The notes: generated by a model from the sequence alone, not told the origin. A stretch of 64,000 bases of DNA from Methylobacterium sp. 17Sr1-1 (GCF_003173775.1 NZ_CP029552.1:2314501-2378500), one strand, 5' to 3'; shown: positions 24,843 to 35,046, numbered from the stretch's first letter. A program made the numbers and translations.

Positions 24843-25648
24843 GGTCCGGCGGCGCGGATCTGGATCGGCGCGAAGGGCCCGTCCTGGCGCAGCAGGATCT
24901 GGCCCTCGCGGGCGAGCTCTAGCACCGCCGAGAGCGAGGAGGCGCGCACGGTGGCGCGGCGCTTCGGGTCGGCGAGGTACTGGGCGAGGCAGGACTCGAG
25001 GTCGGTCCAGTCGTCCCGCGGGCCGATCAGCCGCTCCAGCGCGGCGCGGGCATCGACCAGGGACCACACGCTGCGCGGCGGCAGCGTCACCTGCGCCCTT
25101 GCCTGCTCCTGGCGCTGGCGGGCATAGGCCGCGATCAGGTCGTGCAGGGTGACGGCGAAACCGCCCGGCGCGGCGACGGCGGGATCCGGCGGAGCGGCGC
25201 CGCGGCCGAAGACGTCGCGCCCGAGCTGGGCCCGGCCGGAGAGCATCGCGGCGGCGGCGCGGATCGCCTCGAGGCGGCGCAGCCGCAGGCTCAGGGCCTC
25301 GGCGAGGTCGCCGGCGGCGGGTTCGGGGCCGCGGGGCGGCGCCGGCAGCAGCAGGCGCGACTTCAGGTAGGCGAGCCAGGCCGCCATCACCAGGTAATCC
25401 GCCGCCAGTTCCAGCCGCAGGCGGCGCGCCTCGTCGATGAAGGCGAGGTACTGCTCGACCAGGGCCAGGATCGAGATCCGGGCGAGGTCGACCTTCTGGC
25501 GCCGGGCCAGTTCGAGCAGCAGGTCGAGGGGCCCCTCGAAGCCGTCGACGTCGACCACGAAGGCCGCGCCGTCGGCGGCGTCCCCGGCCTCCGTAAAGTC
25601 GTCGGCCAACGCGGCCGCCACCTCAGGCCGCGGCGGCGAGCCCGGCAT
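24839..25648 (-). CDS. scpA: Segregation and condensation protein A (ScpA)
   Basis: ScpA is the kleisin that bridges SMC heads. The 269-residue protein shows VDGFEGPLDLLLELARRQKVD at about residue 35, LAADYLVMAAWLAYLKSRLLLP, and a C-terminal winged helix with SSLSAVLELAREGQILLRQD, as in the family. Its first 26 bases overlap the 3' end of nagZ, and its end overlaps scpB, so all three are likely one transcript. Confidence 0.94.
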   Translation of the reverse strand: MPGSPPRPEVAAALADDFTEAGDAADGAAFVVDVDGFEGPLDLLLELARRQKVDLARISILALVEQYLAFIDEARRLRLELAADYLVMAAWLAYLKSRLLLPAPPRGPEPAAGDLAEALSLRLRRLEAIRAAAAMLSGRAQLGRDVFGRGAAPPDPAVAAPGGFAVTLHDLIAAYARQRQEQARAQVTLPPRSVWSLVDARAALERLIGPRDDWTDLESCLAQYLADPKRRATVRASSLSAVLELAREGQILLRQDGPFAPIQIRAAGP

Positions 25649-26633
25649 CGAGGCGGGCGCGGGCCTCGGCCGGGTCGAAGGCCGGGGCGGCGGGGGTCAG
25701 GCGGGCGAGCGCGGCTTCCGCCCGGCGCAGGGCCTCGCCGGCGAGGACGGGAGCGGCGGCCGCCACCTCCTCCATCTCGGCCCGGACGCCGTTGCAGTGC
25801 AGGCCGATGTCGCAGCCGGCCCGGAAGGCGGCGGCGGTGCGATCCCGGAAGCTGCCGGAGAGGGCGTTCATCGACAGGTCGTCGGTCATCAGGAGGCCGT
25901 CGAACCCGATGCGGCCGCGCACGATCTCGCGGATCACCGTCGCCGCGGTGGTGGCGGGATTCTCCGGGTCGAGGGCGCGGAACACCACGTGGGCCGACAT
26001 CGCCATCGGCAGGTCGGCCAGCGCCCGGAAGGGCCGGAAGTCGTGGGCGTCGAGGTCGTCGAGGCTCGCCTCGACCACCGGCAGGGCGTGGTGGCTGTCG
26101 GCCCCGGCGCGGCCGTGGCCGGGCATGTGCTTCATCACCGGCAGCACGCCGCCGGCCATCAGCCCCTCGGCCACCGCCCGCCCGAAGGCCGCGACCACCG
26201 CCGGATCGGTGCCGTAGGCCCGGTCGCCGATGACGTCGTGGGCGCCCGGCACCGGCACGTCGAGGACCGGCGCGCAATCGACGTTGATGCCGACCTCGGC
26301 GAGGTCGTGCGCCATCAGGCGGGCGCCGAGACGGGCCAGCATCGGCCCGGCCTCCGGGCCGCCGGCACGGAGATAAGCCCGCCCGGACGGATAAACCGGC
26401 CAGTGCGGCCGCGTCATGCGCTGCACCCGGCCGCCCTCCTGGTCGATCAGGATCGGCGCATCGGCCCGGCCGACGGTGTCGCGGAGCGCCGCCGTCAGGG
26501 CGCGGACCTGCTCGGGCGTCTCGACGTTGCGCTTGAACAGGATGAAGCCCCAGGGCCGCACCGCGCGGAAGAAGGCGGCCTCCTCGGGGCTCAAGGTCGG
26601 GCCGGCGCAACCGAGGATCAGGGCAAGGGTCAT
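25623..26633 (-). CDS. nagZ: Beta-N-acetylhexosaminidase NagZ (GH3)
   Basis: NagZ removes N-acetylglucosamine from anhydromuropeptides in cytoplasmic cell-wall recycling. The 336-residue protein has the GH3 motif KHMPGHGRAGADSHH, which supplies the catalytic histidine of NagZ enzymes, and the nucleophile aspartate in TDDLSMNA. It starts MTLALILGCAGPTLSPEE at 26633; the frame runs farther upstream without homology. Its place between a SPOR protein and scpA is typical of alphaproteobacteria. Confidence 0.94.
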   Translation of the reverse strand: MTLALILGCAGPTLSPEEAAFFRAVRPWGFILFKRNVETPEQVRALTAALRDTVGRADAPILIDQEGGRVQRMTRPHWPVYPSGRAYLRAGGPEAGPMLARLGARLMAHDLAEVGINVDCAPVLDVPVPGAHDVIGDRAYGTDPAVVAAFGRAVAEGLMAGGVLPVMKHMPGHGRAGADSHHALPVVEASLDDLDAHDFRPFRALADLPMAMSAHVVFRALDPENPATTAATVIREIVRGRIGFDGLLMTDDLSMNALSGSFRDRTAAAFRAGCDIGLHCNGVRAEMEEVAAAAPVLAGEALRRAEAALARLTPAAPAFDPAEARARLDAGLAAAA

Positions 26634-26803
26634 CGACGGCGGCTCTCGGCGGTTGAGAGGAGGGGAACGATCGCGCGGTCCCGTCCGGTGCCCCTGGCGG
26701 GCGCCGACGATTCGGGAAACGCACGGCGCAAAGAACGGGTAATTTAGGCGATTCGCCGGCCCCGGCTGTCGGCGATGCGCCACAGCCGGACGGTTTTCCG
26801 ACG

Positions 26804-26833
26804 CCAGGTCCGCGACCGCCAAGTCCGCGACCG
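26804..26833. repeat. 15-bp direct repeat upstream of nagZ
   Basis: CCAGGTCCGCGACCG is followed immediately by CCAAGTCCGCGACCG, one mismatch in fifteen. It lies in the 270-bp gap between the SPOR gene and nagZ, where I see no gene. Confidence 0.8.
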
Positions 26834-26871
26834 GAGGTGCCTCGACGCGCGAGGCCCCCTGCGGCCCGGGT

Positions 26872-26910
26872 CTCGACGTCAGTTCTCGACGTCGATTTTC
26901 GACGTCAGTT
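26872..26910. repeat. 13-bp tandem repeat spanning the SPOR gene stop codon
   Basis: Three contiguous 13-bp units on the plus strand read CTCGACGTCAGTT, CTCGACGTCGATT and TTCGACGTCAGTT. The minus-strand TGA of the SPOR gene (26905-26907) lies inside the third unit, and the array continues downstream of the gene. Confidence 0.92.
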
Positions 26911-28269
26911 CTTGGCGACGAAGCAGGCGGCGCCCGCGGCCTTGAGCTTGCCGCACAGGCTGTCGGCGCTGTCCTTCGCCATCGGCCCGACGCGGACGCG
27001 GTAGATCGACTTGCCGTTGACCTCGGCCTGACGGATCAGCGGCGACTGCCCGCCGAGCACGGCGCCGTAGCGCTCCTGGGCCTGGCGGAACGCCACCTCG
27101 GCCTCCTTCTCGGTGGCGCGCACCGAGAGCTGCACCGAGAAGCCGCCGACCGGCGCCTGGGGCGTCGGCACCGCCTGGGTGGTGGTCGGCGCCTCGGCGG
27201 AAGCGACGCGCTGCACCGGCTTCGGCCGCGGCTCGGGGACCGGGGTCTCGGCGGCGGGCGCCTCGGCGATCGGGGTGCGGGACGCGGGGGCGGTCGCGAC
27301 GGTGCGCGGGCCGCGCGGGGTGACCGGCGCCGGGGTCGAGCCCGTCGCCTCGCTCGGCAGGGTCATGGTCGGGATCGGCGAGGCCGCGGGGGCCTGGGCG
27401 GCCTGCGCGGCGGCCTGGGCCGCGCGCTGGGCCTCGGCCGGCGAGGGCTCGGGCCGGACCGAGACGGTGCGCACCCGGCGCGGCTCGCCGAGGGATTCGG
27501 TCAGGGCGTTGCCCGGGGTTGCGGGCGTCGCCGATGCGCCGGCCTCGGCGGCGAGCGAGCGGGCCGCCTGCTTGACGTCGAGGGGCTGCTCCTCGCGGTT
27601 GACGATGCGGATCTGCCCGTCCTTGGCCGGCGCGGTCGCGGTGCGCTCGTAGATCTGCTTGTTCTGGTCCGGGATCTCGACGCCGCCGGCATTCTGCGGC
27701 GCCACCTTGAGGGGCGTCTGGTCGGCCACCACCAGGATCGGCGCGCCGGAGCGGCTGTGGTGGAAGGCCTTCCAGGTCAGCGCCCCGCCGATCGAGGCCG
27801 CGACGATGCCGAGCGCCGTGCCGACGAGGGCGATGCGCCGACGGCCCCGCGGCCGCGGCTCGGGGTTCGTCTCCGGCTCGGCGGCGGGCGCCGGCTCGGA
27901 ATCCGTCTCGCGCTCGACCGCGGCGAGGTACTGGTTGAAGGCGGAAGCCGGGGTATGCGCCGGCATCGGCGCCCCGAGGGTCGGCTCGGCGCGGGTGGCG
28001 GACAGCCCGGATTCGGGCGAGGGCGCCTCGCCGTAGCTCGGCATCACCGGCTCGACGCGGCCGCGCGGCGGCTCGGCGGCGCGGGTCGCCTCCTTGGCTT
28101 CCTTGGCCTCGAGCAGGGCGCGGAACGGATCGTCCTGGCCGACGATGCGGGCGAGCTCGGCGAGGGGGTCGGGCCGGGAGCCCGGATGACCCTGGCGGGT
28201 GGGAGCCGGCTGCCGATCCTGCTCGTAGCCGTCGTAATCGACGGGAACCCGGGAAGCATTGGTCGTCAT
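26905..28269 (-). CDS. SPOR-domain membrane protein
   Basis: SPOR domains bind denuded peptidoglycan at division sites. The 454-residue protein has about 145 cytoplasmic residues rich in Pro, Glu and Ala, one membrane helix (IALVGTALGIVAASIGGALTW), a long Pro/Ala-rich periplasmic linker, and a C-terminal SPOR domain of about 75 residues beginning FSVQLSVRATEKEAEVAF and including YRVRVGPM. Its gene order (argS, this gene, nagZ) is conserved in alphaproteobacteria. The stop codon lies within a 13-bp tandem repeat. Confidence 0.9.
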   Translation of the reverse strand: MTTNASRVPVDYDGYEQDRQPAPTRQGHPGSRPDPLAELARIVGQDDPFRALLEAKEAKEATRAAEPPRGRVEPVMPSYGEAPSPESGLSATRAEPTLGAPMPAHTPASAFNQYLAAVERETDSEPAPAAEPETNPEPRPRGRRRIALVGTALGIVAASIGGALTWKAFHHSRSGAPILVVADQTPLKVAPQNAGGVEIPDQNKQIYERTATAPAKDGQIRIVNREEQPLDVKQAARSLAAEAGASATPATPGNALTESLGEPRRVRTVSVRPEPSPAEAQRAAQAAAQAAQAPAASPIPTMTLPSEATGSTPAPVTPRGPRTVATAPASRTPIAEAPAAETPVPEPRPKPVQRVASAEAPTTTQAVPTPQAPVGGFSVQLSVRATEKEAEVAFRQAQERYGAVLGGQSPLIRQAEVNGKSIYRVRVGPMAKDSADSLCGKLKAAGAACFVAKN

Positions 28270-28451
28270 GGCAGCACCATCCTGTTCACCCTCGCGTCAC
28301 CTCACCGCGCTCGGGCCCGGCTCGGCGGCACCGGCCGCCGCTCCCGATATGGGAAGGGCGGCCGTCAGATCCCATCGCTCGCGTCACGCCGCGGCATCAC
28401 CTTGCGGCATACCGCGACGTCCGGTCGCGCTCCGGTCCCCGGGGCGAAGCC

Positions 28452-30209
28452 TCAGCGCATCTCGTCGGGCGCACCGACGCCGAGGATCCCGAGATTGGAC
28501 GCGACCACACCCTTCAGGGCAGCGACGAGGGCCAGCCTCGCCTCGGTGGACTTTCTGTCGGTTTGATTAACAAACCGTAATTGCGGCAAGTCTTTGCCCT
28601 TGTTCCAGAAACTATGGAACGCGCTGGCCAGCTCGTAGAGGTGGAAGGCGACGCGGTGCGGCTCGTGGGCGGCGGCGGCCGCCTCGATCACCCGCGGCAC
28701 CTGGGCGATCAGGCGCATCATCTCGAGCTCGCCCGGATCGGTCAGGCCCGAGAGGTCGGCGCCCGCGAGCGCGGCCGGCGACAGGTCGAGGTCGGGGAAC
28801 GCCTCGCGAGCCTGGCGGAACACCGAGGCCGCGCGGGCATGCGCGTACTGGACGTAGAAGACCGGGTTGTCCTTCGACTGCTCCACCACCTTGGCGAGGT
28901 CGAAATCGAGCGTCGCGTCGTTCTTGCGGTAGAGCATCATGAACCGCACGGGGTCGCGCCCGACCTCGTCGATCACCTCGCGCAGGGTGACGAACTCGCC
29001 CGCCCGCTTCGACATCTTCACCGGCTCGCCGCCGCGCAGGAGCCGCACCAGCTGGCACAGCTTGACGTCGAGGACCGCCTTTCCGTCCGAGACCGCCTTC
29101 ACCGCCGCCTGCATGCGCTTGACGTAGCCGCCATGGTCGGCGCCGAGCACGTCGATCAGCTCGACGGCGCCGCGCTCAACCTTCGCGCGGTGATAGGCGA
29201 TGTCCGAGGCGAAGTAGGTGAAGCTGCCGTCGGATTTGAGCAGCGGCCGGTCGATGTCGTCGCCGAAGGCGGTGGCGCGGAACAGGGTCTGCTCGCGATC
29301 CTCCCAGTCCTCCGGCAGCTGGCCCTTGGGCGGCGGCAGCCGGCCCTCGTAGACGAGGCCCTTGGCACGCAGGTCCGCGATCAGCGCCGCCACCGCGCCG
29401 CCGTTGCCACCCTCCTGGAGCGTGCGCTCGGAGAAGAACACGTCGTGGTGGATCCCGATCGCCGCGAGGTCCTCGCGGATGCGGTCCATCATCCGGTCGA
29501 TGGCGAAGTCGCGCACCGGCGCCAGCCACTCGCTCTCGGGCTGGCCGAGGAGCGTGTCGCCGTATTTCTCCTTCAGCGCCTGCCCGACCGGCACGAGATA
29601 GTCGCCCGGATAGAGGCCTTCCGGGATCGTCACCGTCTCGCCGAGCGCCTCGCGGTAGCGCAGGAAGGCCGAGCGGGCGAGCACGTCGACCTGCGCGCCG
29701 GCATCGTTGATGTAGTACTCGCGCGTCACGTCGCGGCCGGCGGCGACCAGGAGGTTCGCCAAGGCGTCGCCGAACACCGCGCCGCGGCCGTGGCCGACAT
29801 GCATCGGCCCGGTCGGGTTGGCCGAGACGTACTCGACGTTGACGCCGCCCGGCATGGGCGCGCCGCGACCGTAGGCCTCGCCCTCGCGCAGGACCGCCCG
29901 CACCACCTCGGCGTAGATTTTTGGATCGAGCCGCAGGTTGATGAAGCCCGGCCCGGCGACCGCGGCGTCGGTCACGCGAGGATCCTGGCGCAGCTCGGCG
30001 GCGAGCGCCTCGGCCAGGGCCTTCGGGTTGGTGCGCGCCTCCTTCGCCAGCACTAGGGCGGCGTTGGTGGCGAGGTCGCCGTGGCTCGGATCGCGCGGCG
30101 GCTCGACGACGACGCGGGCGCGGTCCAGCCCCTCCGGCAGGGTGCCGGCGCGGGTGAGCGTCTCGAGCGCCTCGCCGATGCGGGCCTCGAAGGCGGCGAA
30201 GATGTTCAT
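28452..30209 (-). CDS. argS: Arginyl-tRNA synthetase
   Basis: ArgS charges tRNA-Arg. The 585-residue class I enzyme begins [15 protein letters not shown] and has a HIGH-type motif in [15 protein letters not shown], the catalytic-domain block [15 protein letters not shown], and a KMSK-type motif [11 protein letters not shown]. The C-terminal all-helical anticodon domain contains [13 protein letters not shown]. The ATG at 30209 is chosen because the family N-terminal domain begins there; the same frame remains open antisense to serS by chance. Confidence 0.97.
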   Translation of the reverse strand: MNIFAAFEARIGEALETLTRAGTLPEGLDRARVVVEPPRDPSHGDLATNAALVLAKEARTNPKALAEALAAELRQDPRVTDAAVAGPGFINLRLDPKIYAEVVRAVLREGEAYGRGAPMPGGVNVEYVSANPTGPMHVGHGRGAVFGDALANLLVAAGRDVTREYYINDAGAQVDVLARSAFLRYREALGETVTIPEGLYPGDYLVPVGQALKEKYGDTLLGQPESEWLAPVRDFAIDRMMDRIREDLAAIGIHHDVFFSERTLQEGGNGGAVAALIADLRAKGLVYEGRLPPPKGQLPEDWEDREQTLFRATAFGDDIDRPLLKSDGSFTYFASDIAYHRAKVERGAVELIDVLGADHGGYVKRMQAAVKAVSDGKAVLDVKLCQLVRLLRGGEPVKMSKRAGEFVTLREVIDEVGRDPVRFMMLYRKNDATLDFDLAKVVEQSKDNPVFYVQYAHARAASVFRQAREAFPDLDLSPAALAGADLSGLTDPGELEMMRLIAQVPRVIEAAAAAHEPHRVAFHLYELASAFHSFWNKGKDLPQLRFVNQTDRKSTEARLALVAALKGVVASNLGILGVGAPDEMR

Positions 30210-30422
30210 GCGTTGACCAGTTCTGCAAAGTTCGGGCCGGAGGCGGGGGTGAGCCGCGCTCAGGCGCGGGGCTCTTCTCACGGCGGGGCGGGCGGCTGCA
30301 AGCGGGGCGGTTCGAGCGGGCGTTCCGCTCCTCCCTTGTCGCCGCCGGGCCGATGCTGCAAAGCGTCCTGGCGTCATCGCCGGACCCTCCGGCGCCCTGA
30401 GAAATACGATTCGGACCGCGCC

Positions 30423-31739
30423 ATGCACGACATCCGGGCCATCCGCGACAACCCGGCCGCCTTCGACAAGGGCCTGACGCGCCGCGGGCTGGAGCCGCTC
30501 GCCTCGGCGCTGATCGGCCTCGACGACGATCGCAAGGCGGCGATCTCGGCGGCGCAAGCGGCCCAGGAGAAGCGCAACGCCCTGTCGAAGGAGATCGGCG
30601 CGGCCAAGAAGGCGAAGGACGAGGGGCGGGCCCAAGCGCTGATGGCGGAGGTCGCCCGGCTGAAGGAGGAGGCGCCGGCGCTCGACGCCGCGGCGGACGC
30701 TGCCGGCAAGGCCCTGGCCGAGCGCCTGGCGGCGATCCCGAACATTCCGGGTCCGGACGTGCCGGAGGGCCGCGACGAGCACGACAACGTCGAGAGGAGC
30801 CGCTTCGGGGGGCGCGGGCTCTCCCAGGAGGGCCGCCAGCATTTCGAGCTCGGCGAGGCCATGGGCCTGATGGACTTCGAGACCGCCTCGAAGCTCTCCG
30901 GCTCGCGCTTCGTGGTGCTGAAGGGCCAGATCGCCCGGCTGGAGCGGGCGCTCGGCCAGTTCATGCTCGACCTCCACACGGCTGAGCACGGCTATACCGA
31001 GGTGGTCCCGCCGCTCCTGGTGCGCGACGAGGCGATGTTCGGCACCGCCCAGCTGCCGAAGTTCCGCGACGATCAGTTCGCGGCGGTCCAGGGCTCGCCC
31101 GAGATGGCGCAGGAGAGCGGCGCACCGAACCGCTGGCTGATCCCGACGGCGGAAGTCCCGCTCACCAACCTCGTGCGCGAGTCGATCCTCGCCGAGGACG
31201 AGCTGCCCTTGCGCTTCACGGCCCTCACCCCCTGCTTCCGGGCCGAGGCCGGGGCGGCGGGCCGCGACACCCGCGGCATGCTGCGCCAGCACCAGTTCAG
31301 CAAGGTCGAGCTCGTCTCGGTCACGGCGCCGGAGCGCTCGACCGAGGAGCACGAGCGGATGCTGGCCTGCGCCGAGGCCGTGCTGAAGCGCCTCGACATC
31401 CCGTTCCGGGTCGTCACGCTCTGCACCGGCGACATGGGCTTCGCCTCGGCCAAGACCTACGACATCGAGGCCTGGCTGCCGGGCCAGAAGACCTATCGCG
31501 AGATCTCGTCCTGCTCGGTCTGCGGCGACTTCCAGGCCCGCCGGATGGAGGCGCGCTACCGCCCGAAGGAGGGCAAGGGCGTCGCTTACGTCCACACCCT
31601 CAACGGCTCGGGCGTCGCGGTCGGTCGCGCGCTGATCGCCGTGATGGAGAACTACCAGAACCCCGACGGCAGCGTCACGATCCCGTCGGCCCTCGCGCCC
31701 TACATGGGCGGGCTCAACCGCATCGAAGGACACCGGTGA
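30423..31739 (+). CDS. serS: Seryl-tRNA synthetase
   Basis: SerS charges tRNA-Ser and the selenocysteine tRNA. The 438-residue class II enzyme has an N-terminal long coiled coil ([20 protein letters not shown] region, residues 45-110) that grips the tRNA. It then carries motif 2 ([25 protein letters not shown] in consecutive pieces) and motif 3 near [20 protein letters not shown]. It is divergent from argS with 213 bp between starts and overlaps surE. Confidence 0.97.
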   Translation: MHDIRAIRDNPAAFDKGLTRRGLEPLASALIGLDDDRKAAISAAQAAQEKRNALSKEIGAAKKAKDEGRAQALMAEVARLKEEAPALDAAADAAGKALAERLAAIPNIPGPDVPEGRDEHDNVERSRFGGRGLSQEGRQHFELGEAMGLMDFETASKLSGSRFVVLKGQIARLERALGQFMLDLHTAEHGYTEVVPPLLVRDEAMFGTAQLPKFRDDQFAAVQGSPEMAQESGAPNRWLIPTAEVPLTNLVRESILAEDELPLRFTALTPCFRAEAGAAGRDTRGMLRQHQFSKVELVSVTAPERSTEEHERMLACAEAVLKRLDIPFRVVTLCTGDMGFASAKTYDIEAWLPGQKTYREISSCSVCGDFQARRMEARYRPKEGKGVAYVHTLNGSGVAVGRALIAVMENYQNPDGSVTIPSALAPYMGGLNRIEGHR

Positions 31740-32500
31740 TGCGCATTCTCGTCACCAACGACGACGGCATCCACGCGCCGGGCCTGCGCTGCCTGGAGGA
31801 GATCGCCCGTGAGCTCTCGGACGACGTCTGGGTCGTCGCGCCGGAGACCGACCAGAGCGGCGTGTCGCACTCGCTGTCGCTGAACGACCCCCTGCGCCTG
31901 CGCCAGGCCGGCGAGAAGCGCTTCGCGGTGAAGGGCACGCCCTCCGACTGCATCATCATGGGCATCCGCCACATCCTGAAGGAGCACGGGCCCGACCTCG
32001 TGCTCTCGGGCGTGAACCGCGGCCAGAACGTCGCCGAGGACGTGACCTATTCGGGCACCATCGCGGGCGCCATGGAGGCGACGATCCTCGGCGTGAAGGC
32101 GGTCGCGCTGAGCCAGGCCTACGGCATCGGCAGGCGGGCCAACGTGAAGTGGCACACGGCGGCGAAGCACGGCGCCGCGGTGGTGCGGCGCATCCTGGAG
32201 GCCGGGATCGAGCCCGGCATCCTCGTCAACGTCAATTTTCCGGATTGCGAGCCCGACGACGTCAAGGGCATCGCGGTGGCGGCGCAAGGCGTGCGCAACC
32301 AGGCGCTGCTCGCGATCGACGAGCGGGTCGACGGGCGCGGCAACCCGTATTTCTGGCTCGCCTTCGCCAAGGCACGGTTCGAGCCGGGCCACGGCACCGA
32401 CCTGAAGGCGATCGCCGACGGCAAGATCTCGGTGACCCCCTTGCGCCTCGACCTCACCGACGAGCCGACGCTGACGCGCTTCGCCCAGGCCCTGGCGTGA
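31739..32500 (+). CDS. surE: 5'/3'-nucleotidase SurE
   Basis: SurE is a metal-dependent survival phosphatase acting on nucleoside monophosphates. The 253-residue protein begins [16 protein letters not shown] with the metal-binding Asp pair, then [25 protein letters not shown] and [19 protein letters not shown]. The ATG at 31739 overlaps the serS stop by one base (TGATG); a GTG at 31736 would add one residue. It is coupled to pcm downstream, the usual pairing. Confidence 0.96.
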   Translation: MRILVTNDDGIHAPGLRCLEEIARELSDDVWVVAPETDQSGVSHSLSLNDPLRLRQAGEKRFAVKGTPSDCIIMGIRHILKEHGPDLVLSGVNRGQNVAEDVTYSGTIAGAMEATILGVKAVALSQAYGIGRRANVKWHTAAKHGAAVVRRILEAGIEPGILVNVNFPDCEPDDVKGIAVAAQGVRNQALLAIDERVDGRGNPYFWLAFAKARFEPGHGTDLKAIADGKISVTPLRLDLTDEPTLTRFAQALA

Positions 32501-33204
32501 CCCAAGTCGATGTGACCCACGAGGAGGCGCCGGACGGGTCCGGACGGGAGGACGCCGAGGCGGCGTCCGGCGCGGTCGAGACCGCGGCCTTCGTGCTGGG
32601 CCTGCGCGCCCGCGGGGTGCGCGACGCCGCGGTGCTCGGCGCGATGGAGCGGGTGCCGCGGGAGGCCTTCGCGCCGCTCGCCTTCCGCGATCTCGCCCGC
32701 CGCGACCTCGCCCTGCCGCTGCCCTGCGGCCAGACCATGACGGCGCCGAGCGTCATCGCCACGATGCTGGCGGCGCTGAACCCGCAAGGGGCGCGGGTGC
32801 TCGAGGTCGGCACCGGCTCGGGCTACGCCACGGCGCTGCTGCTGCGTCTCGGCGCCGCCGAGGTGGTCAGCCTGGAGCGCTACGCGACGCTCGCCCGCAA
32901 CGCCCGCTCGCGCCTCGACGCGCTCGGCTTCGGCGCCGCGATGGTCGGGCTCGCCGACGGCTGCGCACCGCCCGAGGAGGCCGGCAGCTTCGACCGCATC
33001 CTCGTGAACGGCCGGCTCGTCGACCTGCCCCAGGCCCTCATCGCGCGCCTCAACCCGGGCGGGCGCCTCGTCGGGGCGCTCGGCACCCCCGCCGGGCCCC
33101 GCCTCGTCGCCATCGCGCAGGAGGCCGACGGCCCCTGGCGGCAGGTGCGCGAGACGCCGCTGCGCATCGGCCCGCTGACGCCCGGCCTCGCGGCCACTCT
33201 CTGA
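32497..33204 (+). CDS. pcm: Protein-L-isoaspartate O-methyltransferase
   Basis: Pcm repairs isoaspartyl residues by SAM-dependent methylation. The 235-residue protein contains PCGQTMTAPSVIATMLAAL and SAM motif I VLEVGTGSGYATALLLRLG, with RILVNGRL in place of the usual late motif. It starts at a GTG overlapping the surE stop (GTGA). The N-terminal 30 residues (acidic, THEEAPDGSGRED) are unconserved. Confidence 0.93.
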   Translation: MTQVDVTHEEAPDGSGREDAEAASGAVETAAFVLGLRARGVRDAAVLGAMERVPREAFAPLAFRDLARRDLALPLPCGQTMTAPSVIATMLAALNPQGARVLEVGTGSGYATALLLRLGAAEVVSLERYATLARNARSRLDALGFGAAMVGLADGCAPPEEAGSFDRILVNGRLVDLPQALIARLNPGGRLVGALGTPAGPRLVAIAQEADGPWRQVRETPLRIGPLTPGLAATL

Positions 33205-33341
33205 CCGGGCCGCCACTCCACCCCGCCTAGGCCGGAATCCAGCCCTCAGCGTGAAGGCAAACAACCGCCCCGCAACGGAAGCTTAACCTGAATCCGCTTT
33301 GAATCCACATCATACGGTTGCGTGGATGTACGGGTGCGTCG

Positions 33342-35009
33342 ATGCCGGAACGCGGGACAGGCAAGGGGATGCGGGCGCTGTCGCGCTTCGCCCTCATCGG
33401 GCTGATCGGGGGCGCTTCGGCGGCCTGCAGCACCGATGCGGTGCGGCTCGACCCGTTCTCGAACCCGTTCTCATCGAGTGCGAGCGGGGATCCGGGGGCC
33501 ACCGGCAGCCTGCCCGAGGGCGGGGCGGTGGCGCCGGCGGTACGCTCGACGCCGATCCAGTCGCGGCCGCTCTCGGCCCCGCTGGCCGCCGCACCGCTCT
33601 CGAACCGTCAGGTCTCGACCCCGGTGCAGACGCCGCGGGTCGCCGCGGCGGCCCCGGTGACCGGCGGTCCGGCCGGCTGGTCGGCCGCCGGCGGCACCAC
33701 CATCACGGTCGGCGCCAATGACAGCCTGAACCAGATGTCGACCCGCTTCGGCGTGCCCTCGGCGGCGATCCTCCAGGCCAACGGCCTGTCGAGCGCCTCG
33801 CAGGTCACCGCCGGCCGCCAGATCGTGATCCCGGTCTACCACGCCGGCGGCGCCCCCGCGATGAGCGCCCGGACCGTCCCGGCGGCGCCCGCGCCGCGGA
33901 TGCCGGTCGCCGAGACGCGCCCTGCCGAGCCGGTGCGCCGGGTCGCCGAGGTCGCGCCCCGCCCCGAGCCGGTGCGCCGCGAGCCTCCGCGCCGCGAGCC
34001 GGAGCCGGAACCGGCCCCCGAGCCGGTCCGCAAGCCCCATGCCCGCCCCGGCCAGGCCGAGGCGAAACCGGTGGCGCCCGCCGCCGCCGAGCGCGCCGCC
34101 AAGCTGAACCACCGCAAGCCCGAGCCGCGCGAGGAGGACGAGGAGAAGGTCGCCGCCAAGCCGCAGCGGCCCGAGCCGAAGGTCGCCGCCAAGTTCGAGG
34201 CCAAGCCGGAATCCAAGTCCGTCGCCAAGGTGGCGGTGCGCCAGCAGGACGACGAGGAGGAGACCGTCGCGGCCAAGAAGCCCGAGCCGAAGGCCGCCAA
34301 GGCGCCCGAGAAGAAGCCGGAGCCGAAGGTCGTCGAGAAGGCGAAGCCCGAGGTCCGGAAGGTCGCCGAGGCGAAGGTCGAGCCCAAGAAGCCGGAGATC
34401 CACAAGGTCGAGCCGAAGAAGGCTGAGACCAAGGTCGAGGCCAAGGCCGAGGTGAAGAAGCCGGAGCCGAAGCAGGCCGAGGCGCCGAAGCCCGAGGTCA
34501 AGAAGGTCGCCGAGGTGAAGCCCGCGCCCGCGCCGAAGCCCGAGCCGGTCAAGCCGGTGAAGGTCGCGGCCCTGCCCGAGAAGGCGCCCGAGCCGGCCCC
34601 GGCTCCGGCCGTCGCCCCGGCGGCGCCCGCGCCCGATCCGCAATCGAGCTTCCGCTGGCCGGCCCGCGGCCGGGTGATCTCGGGCTACGGCTCGAGCGGC
34701 AACGAGGGCATCAACATCGCGGTGCCCGAGGGCACCCCGGTGAAGGCCGCCGAGGAGGGCACCGTGGCCTATGCCGGCAGCGACGTGAAGGGCTACGGCA
34801 AGCTGGTCCTGGTGCGTCACTCCAACGGCTACGTCTCGGCCTACGCCCATAACGGCGAGATCGACGTGCGGCCCGGCGAGAAGGTGAAGCGCGGCCAGAC
34901 CATCGCCAAGTCCGGCGCGTCGGGCAACGTCACCTCGCCGCAGCTCCATTTCGAGATCCGGAAAGGGGCCACGCCGGTCGATCCGGTGCCGCACCTGGCG
35001 AGCAACTGA
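33342..35009 (+). CDS. LysM and degenerate LytM/M23-domain lipoprotein, NlpD-like
   Basis: The protein has four parts. A signal sequence (MRALSRFALIGLIGGASAAC) ends in a plausible lipobox cysteine. A LysM domain follows (ITVGANDSLNQMSTRFGV to VTAGRQIVIPV, about residues 120-168). A Lys/Glu/Pro linker of about 250 residues has repeats such as KPEPK. The C-terminal LytM domain keeps HFEIRKG and YVSAYAHNGEI. Where active M23 enzymes have HxxxD, this one reads GNEGINIAV, so the first metal ligands are missing. That resembles EnvC/NlpD amidase activators, so it is probably non-catalytic (inference). The start could also be 33369. The stop lies in a 17-bp tandem repeat. Confidence 0.87.
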   Translation: MPERGTGKGMRALSRFALIGLIGGASAACSTDAVRLDPFSNPFSSSASGDPGATGSLPEGGAVAPAVRSTPIQSRPLSAPLAAAPLSNRQVSTPVQTPRVAAAAPVTGGPAGWSAAGGTTITVGANDSLNQMSTRFGVPSAAILQANGLSSASQVTAGRQIVIPVYHAGGAPAMSARTVPAAPAPRMPVAETRPAEPVRRVAEVAPRPEPVRREPPRREPEPEPAPEPVRKPHARPGQAEAKPVAPAAAERAAKLNHRKPEPREEDEEKVAAKPQRPEPKVAAKFEAKPESKSVAKVAVRQQDDEEETVAAKKPEPKAAKAPEKKPEPKVVEKAKPEVRKVAEAKVEPKKPEIHKVEPKKAETKVEAKAEVKKPEPKQAEAPKPEVKKVAEVKPAPAPKPEPVKPVKVAALPEKAPEPAPAPAVAPAAPAPDPQSSFRWPARGRVISGYGSSGNEGINIAVPEGTPVKAAEEGTVAYAGSDVKGYGKLVLVRHSNGYVSAYAHNGEIDVRPGEKVKRGQTIAKSGASGNVTSPQLHFEIRKGATPVDPVPHLASN

Positions 35010-35046
35010 ACTTGGCGAGCAACTGAACCTGGCGAGCAACCGAGTT
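34996..35046. repeat. 17-bp tandem repeat spanning the LytM gene stop codon
   Basis: Three contiguous copies of TGGCGAGCAACTGAACT (with changes at the end of copies two and three) start with the last three sense codons and TGA. The third copy has lost the TGA (CAACCGAG). Confidence 0.93.

Noticed and set aside
28452..31733. Reading argS as a 1093-residue protein
   Set aside because: The upstream 500 codons are antisense to serS and unrelated to ArgS; the real start at 30209 matches the family N-terminus.
34000..34620. CRISPR-like or DNA tandem array in the LytM gene
   Set aside because: The periodicity is an amino-acid-level Lys/Pro/Glu linker with irregular DNA units; no spacer-repeat structure exists.
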